Assembly (NCBI GenBank): GCA_013373625.1
Contig: JABXHM010000056.1
Span: 1 to 45,320 of the forward strand
Source: Alteromonadaceae bacterium
GTDB taxonomy: Bacteria > Pseudomonadota > Gammaproteobacteria > Enterobacterales > Alteromonadaceae
Length of the DNA stretch: 45,320 nt
Reading direction: 5' to 3'
A program made the position numbers and the translations under genes. Positions 8,397 to 14,889 of the stretch are shown one piece after another (the first letter of the stretch is position 1; every line of letters starts with the position of its first letter). Under the pieces are notes generated by a model. That model was not told where the DNA came from and searched no databases. It worked only from the letters and a program-made list of their open reading frames with translations.

Positions 8397-8660
8397 GTTT
8401 TACCCAATAGGATACGATATTACGAATTCGTGCGTCGTATGTATGAGGATGAAAACGGGCATCCCCTAACAGATTTCTATAAGAATTTGGGGGCAGCTTT
8501 ATTAGCGGCAACCGAGATTACAGTTTTTTGCTCTCATTACTTTCACCACCACTTTGCGAGCAAGCTGGTGATGGTTGATGTAGACTTGGTCATTATAAAA
8601 GATCTCCTCTGGCACGGTTAAATGGTTATGGCGCTCAGGTATGCAAATTTAGCACCTTAG
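8397..8660 (+). pseudogene. Decayed tyrosine recombinase, C-terminal remnant
   Basis: In one frame this reads ENGHPLTDFYKNLGAALLAA, then HHHFASKLVMVDVDLVIIKD, then LLWHG, a TAA stop at 8619-8621, and MVMALRYANLAP before a second stop. This follows the end of phage-type integrases (HDLRHHFASxLVMxGVDL, LLGH, then MTLRYAHLAP with the catalytic Tyr). The catalytic HxxR has become HxxH, the GH box is damaged and a stop interrupts it. The N-terminal catalytic Arg region is absent. No functional start is seen. It is the scar of an earlier mobile element between the HD and MazG operons. Confidence 0.75.
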
Positions 8661-8711
8661 TCCTAGGGTAAGGCTGTGTAATTTCTTTAATAATGATTTA
8701 ATGAGGCTGCT

Positions 8712-9008
8712 ATGGAACTAAATGAATTGGTCGAAAAAATGGATTTTTTTGTTCGTAAGAAAGGTTGGTACAATACTGGGAGTACTAAACCTCAGAAACC
8801 AGAAAATATTGCAAAATCTATTTGTATAGAATCTGCAGAACTACTTGAGTGTTTCCAATGGATAGAAACCCCGGACAAATTTTCAGTTGAAAGTGAGGCC
8901 GCTGACATTATTCTTTATGTTGCTCAACTTGCAAACCTAATGAATATCGACTTAAACAAAGCTGTTCTGACAAAGTTAAAAATCAATGAAACTAGAGATT
9001 GGGAATAA
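8712..9008 (+). CDS. MazG-like nucleotide pyrophosphohydrolase
   Basis: A 98-residue all-helical protein of the MazG/dCTPase (RS21-C6-like) group, which hydrolyses (d)NTPs to monophosphate and pyrophosphate. The metal-binding helices are visible: IESAELLECFQW (about 37-48) gives the ExxE pair, and EAADIILYVAQLA (about 61-73) gives the ExxD pair. The W-Y-N-T segment and the K-P-E-N-I-A-K-S-I approach are typical. GAGG lies 5 nt upstream of the ATG. The following gene begins 2 nt after its stop, so the two form an operon. The dUTPase-fold neighbour suggests a role on the deoxynucleotide pool. Confidence 0.8.
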   Translation: MELNELVEKMDFFVRKKGWYNTGSTKPQKPENIAKSICIESAELLECFQWIETPDKFSVESEAADIILYVAQLANLMNIDLNKAVLTKLKINETRDWE

Positions 9009-9010
9009 TC

Positions 9011-9811
9011 ATGAGTTATAGAAACGGAATTCTTCCTTATCAAGATATTGTTAGGTTGGTTGAAGCCGGTGATGTCATACAAGGTGGCCATGTTAAAAAC
9101 GTCAAAAGTGCAAGTTATGACCTGAGACTAGGCGAGACATATTATTTATTCGATAGTGAAACCAATGATACTCCCAATTTGAAAGATCAAGCGAGAATAA
9201 AAGACAACCAGATTAGAGTATCAAAAGTAACAAAAGATGAGCAATCAGGAATAATGATTCCAGAACATCAAGCAATTTATGTTACATGCAAAGAAAAAAT
9301 AAACCTTCCAAACAATACAATCGGCCATGTAAGCCTAAAATTTGGCCTTACAATGAAAGGAATTCTAATGTCTGCTCAAAGCCAGTTCGACGCTGGCTAC
9401 TCCGGAGGAGTTTTTGCGCTGCTCTTCAATCTCACTAACAAAGAAATATTCATTCCATTAGATTCACCTGTACTGAGGTTAGAGTTAGTAAAAATTAAAG
9501 ACTATACTGAAAAGTCGTACTCAGGAGAAGTAGCTCAAAAGGAGCTAAAAGATATGCTCCATGAAAGGATGACCAGCAGCAATTTTGATATCAGCAATAA
9601 GTTCAAAACAGTATCAGAGGAGTTAAAGAATAAGTTTGAAGAGGAAACAAGAGCTATAAAGAAAAGATTCACACTGACCAGTTCGATTGGAATTTTGGTA
9701 ACCATTGGAATTTTTATTGGCACCATTTTTGTGACCTACTACTCAAAAATTTCTACTCTAGAACAAAAAGTCGCGCACCTTGAAGCGCGTATCGAATCTG
9801 TTGAAAAATAA
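9011..9811 (+). CDS. Membrane-anchored dCTP deaminase/dUTPase-fold protein, deaminase glutamate absent
   Basis: 266 residues. Residues 1-165 have the dUTPase/dCTP-deaminase fold: SASYDLRLG (33-41), HVSLKFGLTM, AQSQFDAGYSGG (122-133; Asp127 matches the dUTPase catalytic Asp) and the FNLTN strand. Aligned by eye to E. coli Dcd, the catalytic Glu138 position is Leu137 and Arg115 is Lys. Deaminase activity is therefore unlikely; dUTPase-like hydrolysis or nucleotide sensing remains possible. Residues 175-220 form a charged coiled coil, 222-244 a transmembrane helix and 245-266 a second coiled coil. I chose ATG 9011 (GGGA 6 nt upstream) over TTG 8999. It lies between the MazG-like and FAD genes. 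Confidence 0.7.
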   Translation: MSYRNGILPYQDIVRLVEAGDVIQGGHVKNVKSASYDLRLGETYYLFDSETNDTPNLKDQARIKDNQIRVSKVTKDEQSGIMIPEHQAIYVTCKEKINLPNNTIGHVSLKFGLTMKGILMSAQSQFDAGYSGGVFALLFNLTNKEIFIPLDSPVLRLELVKIKDYTEKSYSGEVAQKELKDMLHERMTSSNFDISNKFKTVSEELKNKFEEETRAIKKRFTLTSSIGILVTIGIFIGTIFVTYYSKISTLEQKVAHLEARIESVEK

Positions 9812-9822
9812 TTTACGCCGCT

Positions 9823-11181
9823 ATGACAGCAAACATCAATGAACTCAATAAGAGTAGCCAGGACAAACCTAGAGTACTAATAGTAGGTGCGGGTCCTGCT
9901 GGCTTATTTTGTGCGGATACAATCAAAAATCATGCCTGCGTCACAGTAATTGATAAAGGTAAAAATATATCAGAACGCTCTCATAGCAAGCCCATAGATT
10001 TGTCATCCGGAATAGGTGGAACTGGTTTATATTCAGATGGCAAGCTTTGTCTAGATCTAGAGGTAGGCGGATTTATATCAAAAATAATTTCAATTGATAA
10101 AAAACTAACTCTAGAACGCAAAATAGCGGACACGCTATTACGAAGAGCTAAAGATATAAAGTTCAACTACAAAAACCACAATTTACAAACAAATCACTCT
10201 GAAGGACTAGCGTCTAAAAAATATCCCGTTATTAATATCGGAACCGACAGAGGGGCGACCCTAATTAGTAAATTCATTAAAGATTTATCTAGTGACGGAG
10301 TTATTTTTAGAAGTGAATCGAATTTAAAGAAATTGGAACGTGCAGGTAACAATTTCACCGCGCACATTATTAACTCTGAAGTATCATTTCGAGAGGACTA
10401 TGACTTTGTTTTGCTGGCGATGGGAAAAATTGGCTCAAAGCAGCAGCAATCGATATGTAATGAACTAGGAGTCAGATCACAAAAAAATCCAATGAATATT
10501 GGATTACGGCTTGAAACTTGTCAAGACAGCATTTCCAACCTTTTCAATGATAGCGACGATCCAAAACTTAAGTTAATACTTGACGACGGTTCATATGTGA
10601 AAACTCACTGTGCCTCTAACGGCGGCTTCGTCACTCCCGTTTACTATGAAGAAATCTATTTAACTGGGGGACACCAATATAGCAATAAAAACAGTGAGAG
10701 AAGTGGTTTCTCAATTGTTTGGAATGGCTTAAGGTTAGAAACAAATGAGTTAGATGATGTTATCTATCCCAATTTCAGTAGTTACGGTAAGGCACTCGCG
10801 TGCCAGAAAGTCTCTGATTTCCTCGCTAAGAAAATGAGTACCAAAGAAGATTTAGACAAAATCAACTTGTCATATAAAGATATTACAGCTGCCAATTTTT
10901 GGGATTTGTTACCAGAAAAGCTGAACCTGTCGATTAAGGAAATGCTTATAAACCTTAGTAAAATAAGCAAACATATCCTTAATGAAGACTCTGTTCTCTA
11001 TGGACCAGTAATTGAGTGGTGGATGAGTACAATTTCGACTAGAAATGAAAAAATGGAAACATCTGTCGAAAATCTGTTTGTAGCAGGTGATGGAAGCGGA
11101 TGGAGCCAAGGCATTGTCCACTCTGCAGCTACAGGCATCCTTGCAGGTGAGGGTATAATTGATAAGTTATCAAGCCAATAA
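9823..11181 (+). CDS. FAD-dependent oxidoreductase (COG2509-like)
   Basis: A 452-residue flavoprotein. The N-terminal dinucleotide-binding motif is VLIVGAGPAGLFCAD (about 18-32). GIGGTGLYSDGKL (about 64-76) matches the G-x-G-x-F/Y-S-D-G-K-L box of COG2509 uncharacterised FAD-dependent dehydrogenases. The C-terminal FAD box is NLFVAGDGSGWSQGIVHSA. The substrate is unknown. It is the last gene of the MazG/dUTPase-fold operon, 11 nt downstream, with no obvious ribosome binding site. An oxidoreductase coupled to nucleotide enzymes is unusual. No hairpin terminator is clear after it. Confidence 0.75.
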   Translation: MTANINELNKSSQDKPRVLIVGAGPAGLFCADTIKNHACVTVIDKGKNISERSHSKPIDLSSGIGGTGLYSDGKLCLDLEVGGFISKIISIDKKLTLERKIADTLLRRAKDIKFNYKNHNLQTNHSEGLASKKYPVINIGTDRGATLISKFIKDLSSDGVIFRSESNLKKLERAGNNFTAHIINSEVSFREDYDFVLLAMGKIGSKQQQSICNELGVRSQKNPMNIGLRLETCQDSISNLFNDSDDPKLKLILDDGSYVKTHCASNGGFVTPVYYEEIYLTGGHQYSNKNSERSGFSIVWNGLRLETNELDDVIYPNFSSYGKALACQKVSDFLAKKMSTKEDLDKINLSYKDITAANFWDLLPEKLNLSIKEMLINLSKISKHILNEDSVLYGPVIEWWMSTISTRNEKMETSVENLFVAGDGSGWSQGIVHSAATGILAGEGIIDKLSSQ

Positions 11182-11656
11182 TTATTGTTCTATTATCTAA
11201 CTCAATCTAGTGCTATAAATTTATCAGCTTTTAGAGTACCGCACACTTTAAATGGTATAAAGGAGTCACCGCAAGCTAAACGAGTTTCAGCAATAGTTTG
11301 GTATGCTGTCGATGAGGTTTAAGCCAGTAAGCTATTCTAGGACGGCTATACTGTTTGAAAAAAGCAATGATCGAGTTCGAGCTGCATAAGTATCAAAGTA
11401 TATGCTTCAATCTAAACTACGACTTGATTATATCGCCACTCCAATCGCTAGTGTTAAACAAGATTGACAAGCATTATCTAGAACCTTATCGAAACAGTAC
11501 GAGCTCAGAGGGAAGAGAATCAGGCTGCAGCCCTTTAAAAATAAACCACCCGACAGGATTCCTGCGCCTCGCCCTGCGGGCCGCGCTAAAGCGCGTTCAA
11601 AATCGTTCCCGACGATTTTGTCGAACGAAGGTTCTCACCCACGAGATACAACAGAT
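11182..11656. other. Non-coding spacer between the FAD gene and the tRNA terminator
   Basis: No supported gene. The left half is AT-rich and may hold coding debris. The right half (11570-11640) contains two hairpins: GCGC around TAAA, then AAAATCG around TTCCCGA with CGATTTT. A T-rich element of this kind is often found downstream of gammaproteobacterial tRNA genes. It belongs to the host side of the junction, beyond the 3' end of the split tRNA. Confidence 0.5.
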
Positions 11657-11690
11657 ACAAAAAAACCAGCACGAGGCTGGTTCTTTTGTA
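11657..11690 (-). terminator. Rho-independent terminator of the original tRNA-Arg gene
   Basis: Read on the minus strand, AACCAGC-CTCGT-GCTGGTT forms a 7-bp stem with a 5-nt loop followed by a run of T. It lies just downstream of the tRNA CCA end at 11693, which is where the terminator of the intact host tRNA would be. Confidence 0.85.
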
Positions 11691-11692
11691 TC

Positions 11693-11737
11693 TGGCGCAC
11701 CCGATAGGATTCGAACCTATGACCTTTGCCTCCGGAG
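11693..11737 (-). pseudogene. 3' part (45 nt) of a split tRNA-Arg(CCG)
   Basis: Minus-strand sequence from the CCA end (11693-11695) through the T arm (ATAGG-TTCGAAT-CCTAT), the variable region and the 3' anticodon stem GGCAA to the 7-nt anticodon loop (CTCCGGA, anticodon CCG). Homology stops exactly after the loop at 11737. The missing 5' part is at 45191-45222: TTGCC there pairs with GGCAA here, and GCACCCG pairs with CGGGTGC. Together they give a complete 77-nt tRNA. This fragment alone cannot form a tRNA. Confidence 0.95.
11727..11737. repeat. attL core
   Basis: The 11-bp core TGCCTCCGGAG recurs as a direct repeat at 45180-45190. It covers the anticodon loop and the start of the anticodon stem of the target tRNA. 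Bases on both sides differ between the two copies, so this is the full shared core. Confidence 0.9.
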
Positions 11738-11742
11738 AGCGA

Positions 11743-11782
11743 CCCTGCGAAAAGTTGCTAAAAGTGGCACCCCTGCGAAAAA
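11743..11782. repeat. Direct repeats next to attL, possible integrase arm sites
   Basis: CCCTGCGAAAA occurs at 11743-11753 and again at 11772-11782, 29 bp apart, starting 6 bp inside the attL core. Tandem short repeats beside a core site are typical arm or accessory binding sites of tyrosine recombinases. Confidence 0.5.
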
Positions 11783-11854
11783 CGGCATTAATAGGTATAT
11801 CAATTAGTTACAATGATTTTACTAAAAAGCCAACTTACCTCTTTTAAAGCCGAT

Positions 11855-11872
11855 GGTCACAGTCAGGTCACA
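11855..11872. repeat. Left subterminal GGTCACA pair
   Basis: GGTCACA-N4-GGTCACA, 118 bp inside the left end. The same arrangement, with the same 11-bp phase, occurs at 44934-44951 near the right end. A further TCACAAAACTTTGTGA dyad overlaps it. Likely recombinase or excisionase binding sites. Confidence 0.6.
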
Positions 11873-11990
11873 AAACTTTGTGATTTTGCGTGATGAAATT
11901 AGCCAGTTTTGGGCCCTGTCAAAGCTGAATTCGTTAAGGCTTAAACAGTAATATATTTAACTAAGAGGTGTCGAGGAAATTATTTTCGAT

Positions 11991-12173
11991 TCAAATCTTC
12001 ACTCGCTTTTGTAACAACTCTATGAGTTCAGAGTTCATTGCTTCATATTGGTCGGGAATATTAAGAACTGAGATTTTATCCAGGTAGGTGGAACCAGTAT
12101 TTTCCTTTATTCTTTCTTCATGCAAAAGCTCCATAACGTAGACTCTATCAGCCCACTTTAATAATCTTTTTGT
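11991..12173 (-). pseudogene. Remnant of a low-molecular-weight protein tyrosine phosphatase-like gene, C-terminal 60 residues
   Basis: Minus-strand frame reading KRLLKWADRVYVMELLHEER, then KISVLNIPDQYEAMNSELIE, LLQKRV and a stop. This matches the C-terminal half of small predicted protein tyrosine phosphatases (ADxIxVMExxHxxRI, then LDIPDxYxxMDPELIELL). The frame is closed by a stop at 12174-12176 and the N-terminal phosphate-binding loop is absent, so the gene is truncated. Apart from this relic the stretch 11873-12374 holds nothing I can call. Confidence 0.65.
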
Positions 12174-12374
12174 TCACAGGGCTATTCCGTTTTTTCGCAA
12201 TACTTGCTACTTACCCCCGCTGAATAAACGTGGTGATGAGGATAGTTTGCTCTGAACACCTACTCAGCTGTGTTACTGATCAGTTTACGTTGCTTGTGCA
12301 AAGGAATAAAAGGTTCATTTTTCTTTCATGCCAAACATTATTGAGCTACACGTCATATTTACTTTATCGCCCAT

Positions 12375-13901
12375 TTAACGAAGCCACTTTTTAGGAACTT
12401 GGGCATTCTTTGTTACATCTCTAATCCATTTCTTTATTTCTTCTTTGTGAGGAGAATTCTGAAATTTGTGCCAGTTTTCTTTACACACATAATTTCGTAC
12501 ACGATTTGCGATCGATAAAGGGTATTCGCGACCATCAATAGGACATTTCCAATTTACTATTACATTCGAATTGGGCCTAAAGTCGCTTGGGCTACTTTTG
12601 TTTGACTTTGCCCAATACTTTTTAACCCATGGGTGGATCTCTTCCAGAGAGTATCCTGTGGGTATGGAATGGTGTCTTACTAAATCTTGTACATCCTTTT
12701 CATCTATTAAGATTTCGTCATGAGCCTTCTTAACGCGACTATAAGAAGAGTGACTGTGCTGCAGGTTGTCCATCAACATTTTGCATGCCATTTTCAAGCA
12801 CCTCATACGGTTTTGTATTTCAACAGTGGTTTTGTAGGGGGATTCGAGGGAATTATTCAATCGAACGTCCCTTAGTCTTAGAAGCAAAATTCCTCTTTCG
12901 CTACACATGAGAGACTTTTCTCCATCTCGTTTAATAGCCTCAGGTTTGTCATGCCAAGGGTACCCATCTATTTCGATTGCAAAATCAATTTTATCCAAAT
13001 AAATATCAAGCGAGTACTTTCCCAGCTTTCTTTCAAAGCTGGGTTTAAATTCAGGAAACTTATTCTTCAAAAAGTTGAAAACCGCGACTTGGATAGAACT
13101 GCTTGACGACTTAGCGCAGGCCGGGCATCTAGAGCCTTTCTCAAGTCTGTCTCTGGTAGTTGCAAGCCATAGCTTGTGATTTTCGTTTAGAGAGCAATGC
13201 CAATATATTCGTTCTCTCATCATTTTTTCTAGATCGGATAATGGCCCATTGCTTTCCTCGTCATATTCTTTTAGCAAAAGTTCGTCGGATCGTATTGATT
13301 CGCTGCACCTTGCGTAAGCGCTGTTTTTACGAGCGCATTTTGGACAGCCACTTCCACGAACTCTACCTCTTGGCGCCGCTTGCCAAGAGTGCTTGCACTT
13401 TTTGCATACCCACCAAATATCATTGTGCCTGCCACCACCCGCGCTAACCTCGCTGGGAGACAAATCATTTTTAACTACATCCCACTCAGCTGCAATGTTT
13501 GGGTGTTTATTTTCAAAAGAACCATGTTTATCCATAAAATTCTGGTGCTTTTTCTCTCCTCGAATGCGTAAGGCGCATATTGGGCAACCGTTTGCCTCGG
13601 AAATATTTCTTAAGGAATCGTCAACGAGAAAAATCTTTCGAGTGAAATTTACGCCGCATTCTTTATTGCAGCATATAAATTGAGCCTCTTCAGTGGAGCG
13701 GACACCTTCATTTAAGACGTCTGAATTCTGCTGATTTGGATCAAGTGTTTTTTTAAACACATCTTGATCCTGAATCAACCGTTTTGAGCCCATAAATTCA
13801 CCAGTGTTTGCTAAAGTCATTACATACGGTTTAGTCATAGACTTGACGGCTGTCAAATTGACAAATTGAGAAAATGTGTTATTATTCAACACCTTGACCA
13901 A
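12375..13901 (-). CDS. Zinc-ribbon (DUF4379-like) protein with a Vsr/PD-(D/E)XK-type nuclease domain
   Basis: 508 residues. The N-terminal half has several Cys-Cys zinc ribbons: CCNKECG with CPIC (78-109), a classic DUF4379 repeat (HPNIAAEW to WWVCKKCKHSW to GSGCPKCA, 133-190) and WHCS to RCPAC (234-262). Residues 270-370 form a Vsr/DUF559-like nuclease: YSLDIYLDKIDFAIEIDGYP (Asp299, Glu310, Asp312), then H317 and LLLRLRD. A further ribbon-like segment follows. It starts at TTG 13901; AGGAG lies 8 nt upstream and no ATG has a comparable site. I infer a nuclease acting on DNA ends or mismatches, possibly defensive or element-linked. It stands alone near attL. Confidence 0.7.
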   Translation of the reverse strand: MVKVLNNNTFSQFVNLTAVKSMTKPYVMTLANTGEFMGSKRLIQDQDVFKKTLDPNQQNSDVLNEGVRSTEEAQFICCNKECGVNFTRKIFLVDDSLRNISEANGCPICALRIRGEKKHQNFMDKHGSFENKHPNIAAEWDVVKNDLSPSEVSAGGGRHNDIWWVCKKCKHSWQAAPRGRVRGSGCPKCARKNSAYARCSESIRSDELLLKEYDEESNGPLSDLEKMMRERIYWHCSLNENHKLWLATTRDRLEKGSRCPACAKSSSSSIQVAVFNFLKNKFPEFKPSFERKLGKYSLDIYLDKIDFAIEIDGYPWHDKPEAIKRDGEKSLMCSERGILLLRLRDVRLNNSLESPYKTTVEIQNRMRCLKMACKMLMDNLQHSHSSYSRVKKAHDEILIDEKDVQDLVRHHSIPTGYSLEEIHPWVKKYWAKSNKSSPSDFRPNSNVIVNWKCPIDGREYPLSIANRVRNYVCKENWHKFQNSPHKEEIKKWIRDVTKNAQVPKKWLR

Positions 13902-14029
13902 TCACTCTTCTCCTGCCATACTTCTCTGGCAGTCAAAAATACACCTTCCCTTTTTCAAACTGCATGACTTCGGGCAGGTGTTTCCCAGCCTATACTCCCG
14001 AGGTTTTTAACAGTCACGAGATGAAGATA

Positions 14030-14251
14030 ATGTCGAAACCCCTTCAGATGAAAAGCAAAATTAAGCTTGACGATACGCTAATAGATTCGGCGAAAGGATA
14101 TTTGGACCGCCAACCTAAATCACCTGAAGAGGTTATAGAATATTGGGCGAGGATCGGCATGGCTGCAGCTGAACAACTTACGGAGGAGGAGTTGATGAAG
14201 CTGCAGTTAAGGAATAATGAAGTCAGTATTACCGTTGTTCCGAAAACTTAA
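14030..14251 (+). CDS. ParD-like antitoxin-family protein, no toxin beside it
   Basis: About 73 residues. KIKLDDTLIDSAKGYLDRQP, then SPEEVIEYWARIGMAAAEQL, resembles the ParD_like/TA-antitoxin family with a ribbon-helix-helix N-terminus and the characteristic EYWARIG. I chose ATG 14030 over the in-frame upstream Met at 14021 and a longer start at 13964, because the family begins MSKP and this gives the usual length. No ParE-like toxin follows; the next 148 bp are a promoter region. It may be an orphan antitoxin or a regulator of the next operon. Confidence 0.6.
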   Translation: MSKPLQMKSKIKLDDTLIDSAKGYLDRQPKSPEEVIEYWARIGMAAAEQLTEEELMKLQLRNNEVSITVVPKT

Positions 14252-14297
14252 CGAAGCTGGATAGAATAAAGACATAGTTCACCTGTAAAAATAGTTA

Positions 14298-14332
14298 TTG
14301 ACTGCATCTAAAACCACTGTATATAATTACAG
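14298..14332 (+). promoter_or_regulatory. Sigma70 promoter overlapped by a LexA (SOS) box
   Basis: -35 TTGACT (14298-14303), an 18-bp spacer and -10 TATAAT (14322-14327). The -10 sits inside CTGTATATAATTACAG (14317-14332), which fits the gammaproteobacterial LexA consensus CTG-N10-CAG with an AT-rich centre and flanking A/T. LexA binding there would block the promoter of the downstream recombinase module, with release after DNA damage. Confidence 0.75.
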
Positions 14333-14354
14333 TAAACTCTTATAGAGTCTGAAC

Positions 14355-14387
14355 AACAACAAATTGGGTTTTTTATGATTTGTTGTT
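14355..14387 (+). promoter_or_regulatory. Leader hairpin next to the ribosome binding site of the recombinase module
   Basis: AACAACAAAT and ATTTGTTGTT form a perfect 10-bp stem with a 13-nt loop. AAGGA (14388-14392) follows directly and the ATG is 7 nt further on. The hairpin may modulate translation or mRNA stability. It is not a normal terminator because no T-run follows. Confidence 0.5.
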
Positions 14388-14399
14388 AAGGATTTTTAT

Positions 14400-14885
14400 A
14401 TGAGTAGTAAAGTTAAAAAATTAGTTCCCAGCCTCGTTTGCCACCCTAATGCTATTCCAGCGTTTGAATTAACTCAGTTTTTATTTTGTCGCGATAGTGC
14501 AACTGCACCGCAGCCAGAACGCTTAAAGTTGTACGCTAGAACCAGAAAACTGCAGTACTTTAGAAAAGAGCAAAATAATTTGTTTCTTGATGGGTGGATG
14601 TCGTTACTTCTCAACGATGACTTCACCTTTAAAAAATTAATTTCAGCGCACCCCTCCAATATCGAGTTTAATTCCTGGCTTTACGCTATCGACGCAATAG
14701 TTGCTTTATCCAATAAGGTCAATTTTCTACCGAATCTTGGATATTTTTTTGATAGTGCGCCAGGTCACGTTCAAGCTCGCTTATTCTGTGATCAAGTACC
14801 GCGAACGACTCTTGCCAAGGTCGTCAAGTTTAGTGGCGAGAGCAGGGCATCTGTTCGCTACTATTTGCAAAATAAGAGAGGCTAA
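14400..14885 (+). CDS. Small protein, first gene of a three-gene recombinase module
   Basis: 161 residues, no family recognised. The composition is typical of a soluble DNA-associated protein, and the C-terminal part (PRTTLAKVVKFSGESRASVR, then YYLQNK) could be a helix-turn-helix. It has a good ribosome binding site and follows a LexA-controlled promoter. Only 4 nt separate it from the next gene, so the three genes are one operon. By position it resembles the small accessory ORF of multi-gene tyrosine-recombinase modules; that role is inference. Confidence 0.6.
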   Translation: MSSKVKKLVPSLVCHPNAIPAFELTQFLFCRDSATAPQPERLKLYARTRKLQYFRKEQNNLFLDGWMSLLLNDDFTFKKLISAHPSNIEFNSWLYAIDAIVALSNKVNFLPNLGYFFDSAPGHVQARLFCDQVPRTTLAKVVKFSGESRASVRYYLQNKRG

Positions 14886-14889
14886 GAAA

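Noticed and set aside
11355..11807. 150-aa open frame on the plus strand
   Set aside because: It is the antisense translation of the tRNA 3' fragment and its terminator; GAPDRIRTYDLC is the well-known spurious peptide read from tRNA genes.
12268..12283. Second LexA-like CTG-N10-CAG
   Set aside because: The centre is GC-containing and lacks the AT-rich alternation; it is not in front of a gene on either strand.
13160..13683. Several 60-96 aa plus-strand frames
   Set aside because: They are opposite the zinc-ribbon nuclease gene, with Cys- and Leu-rich antisense composition typical of shadows.
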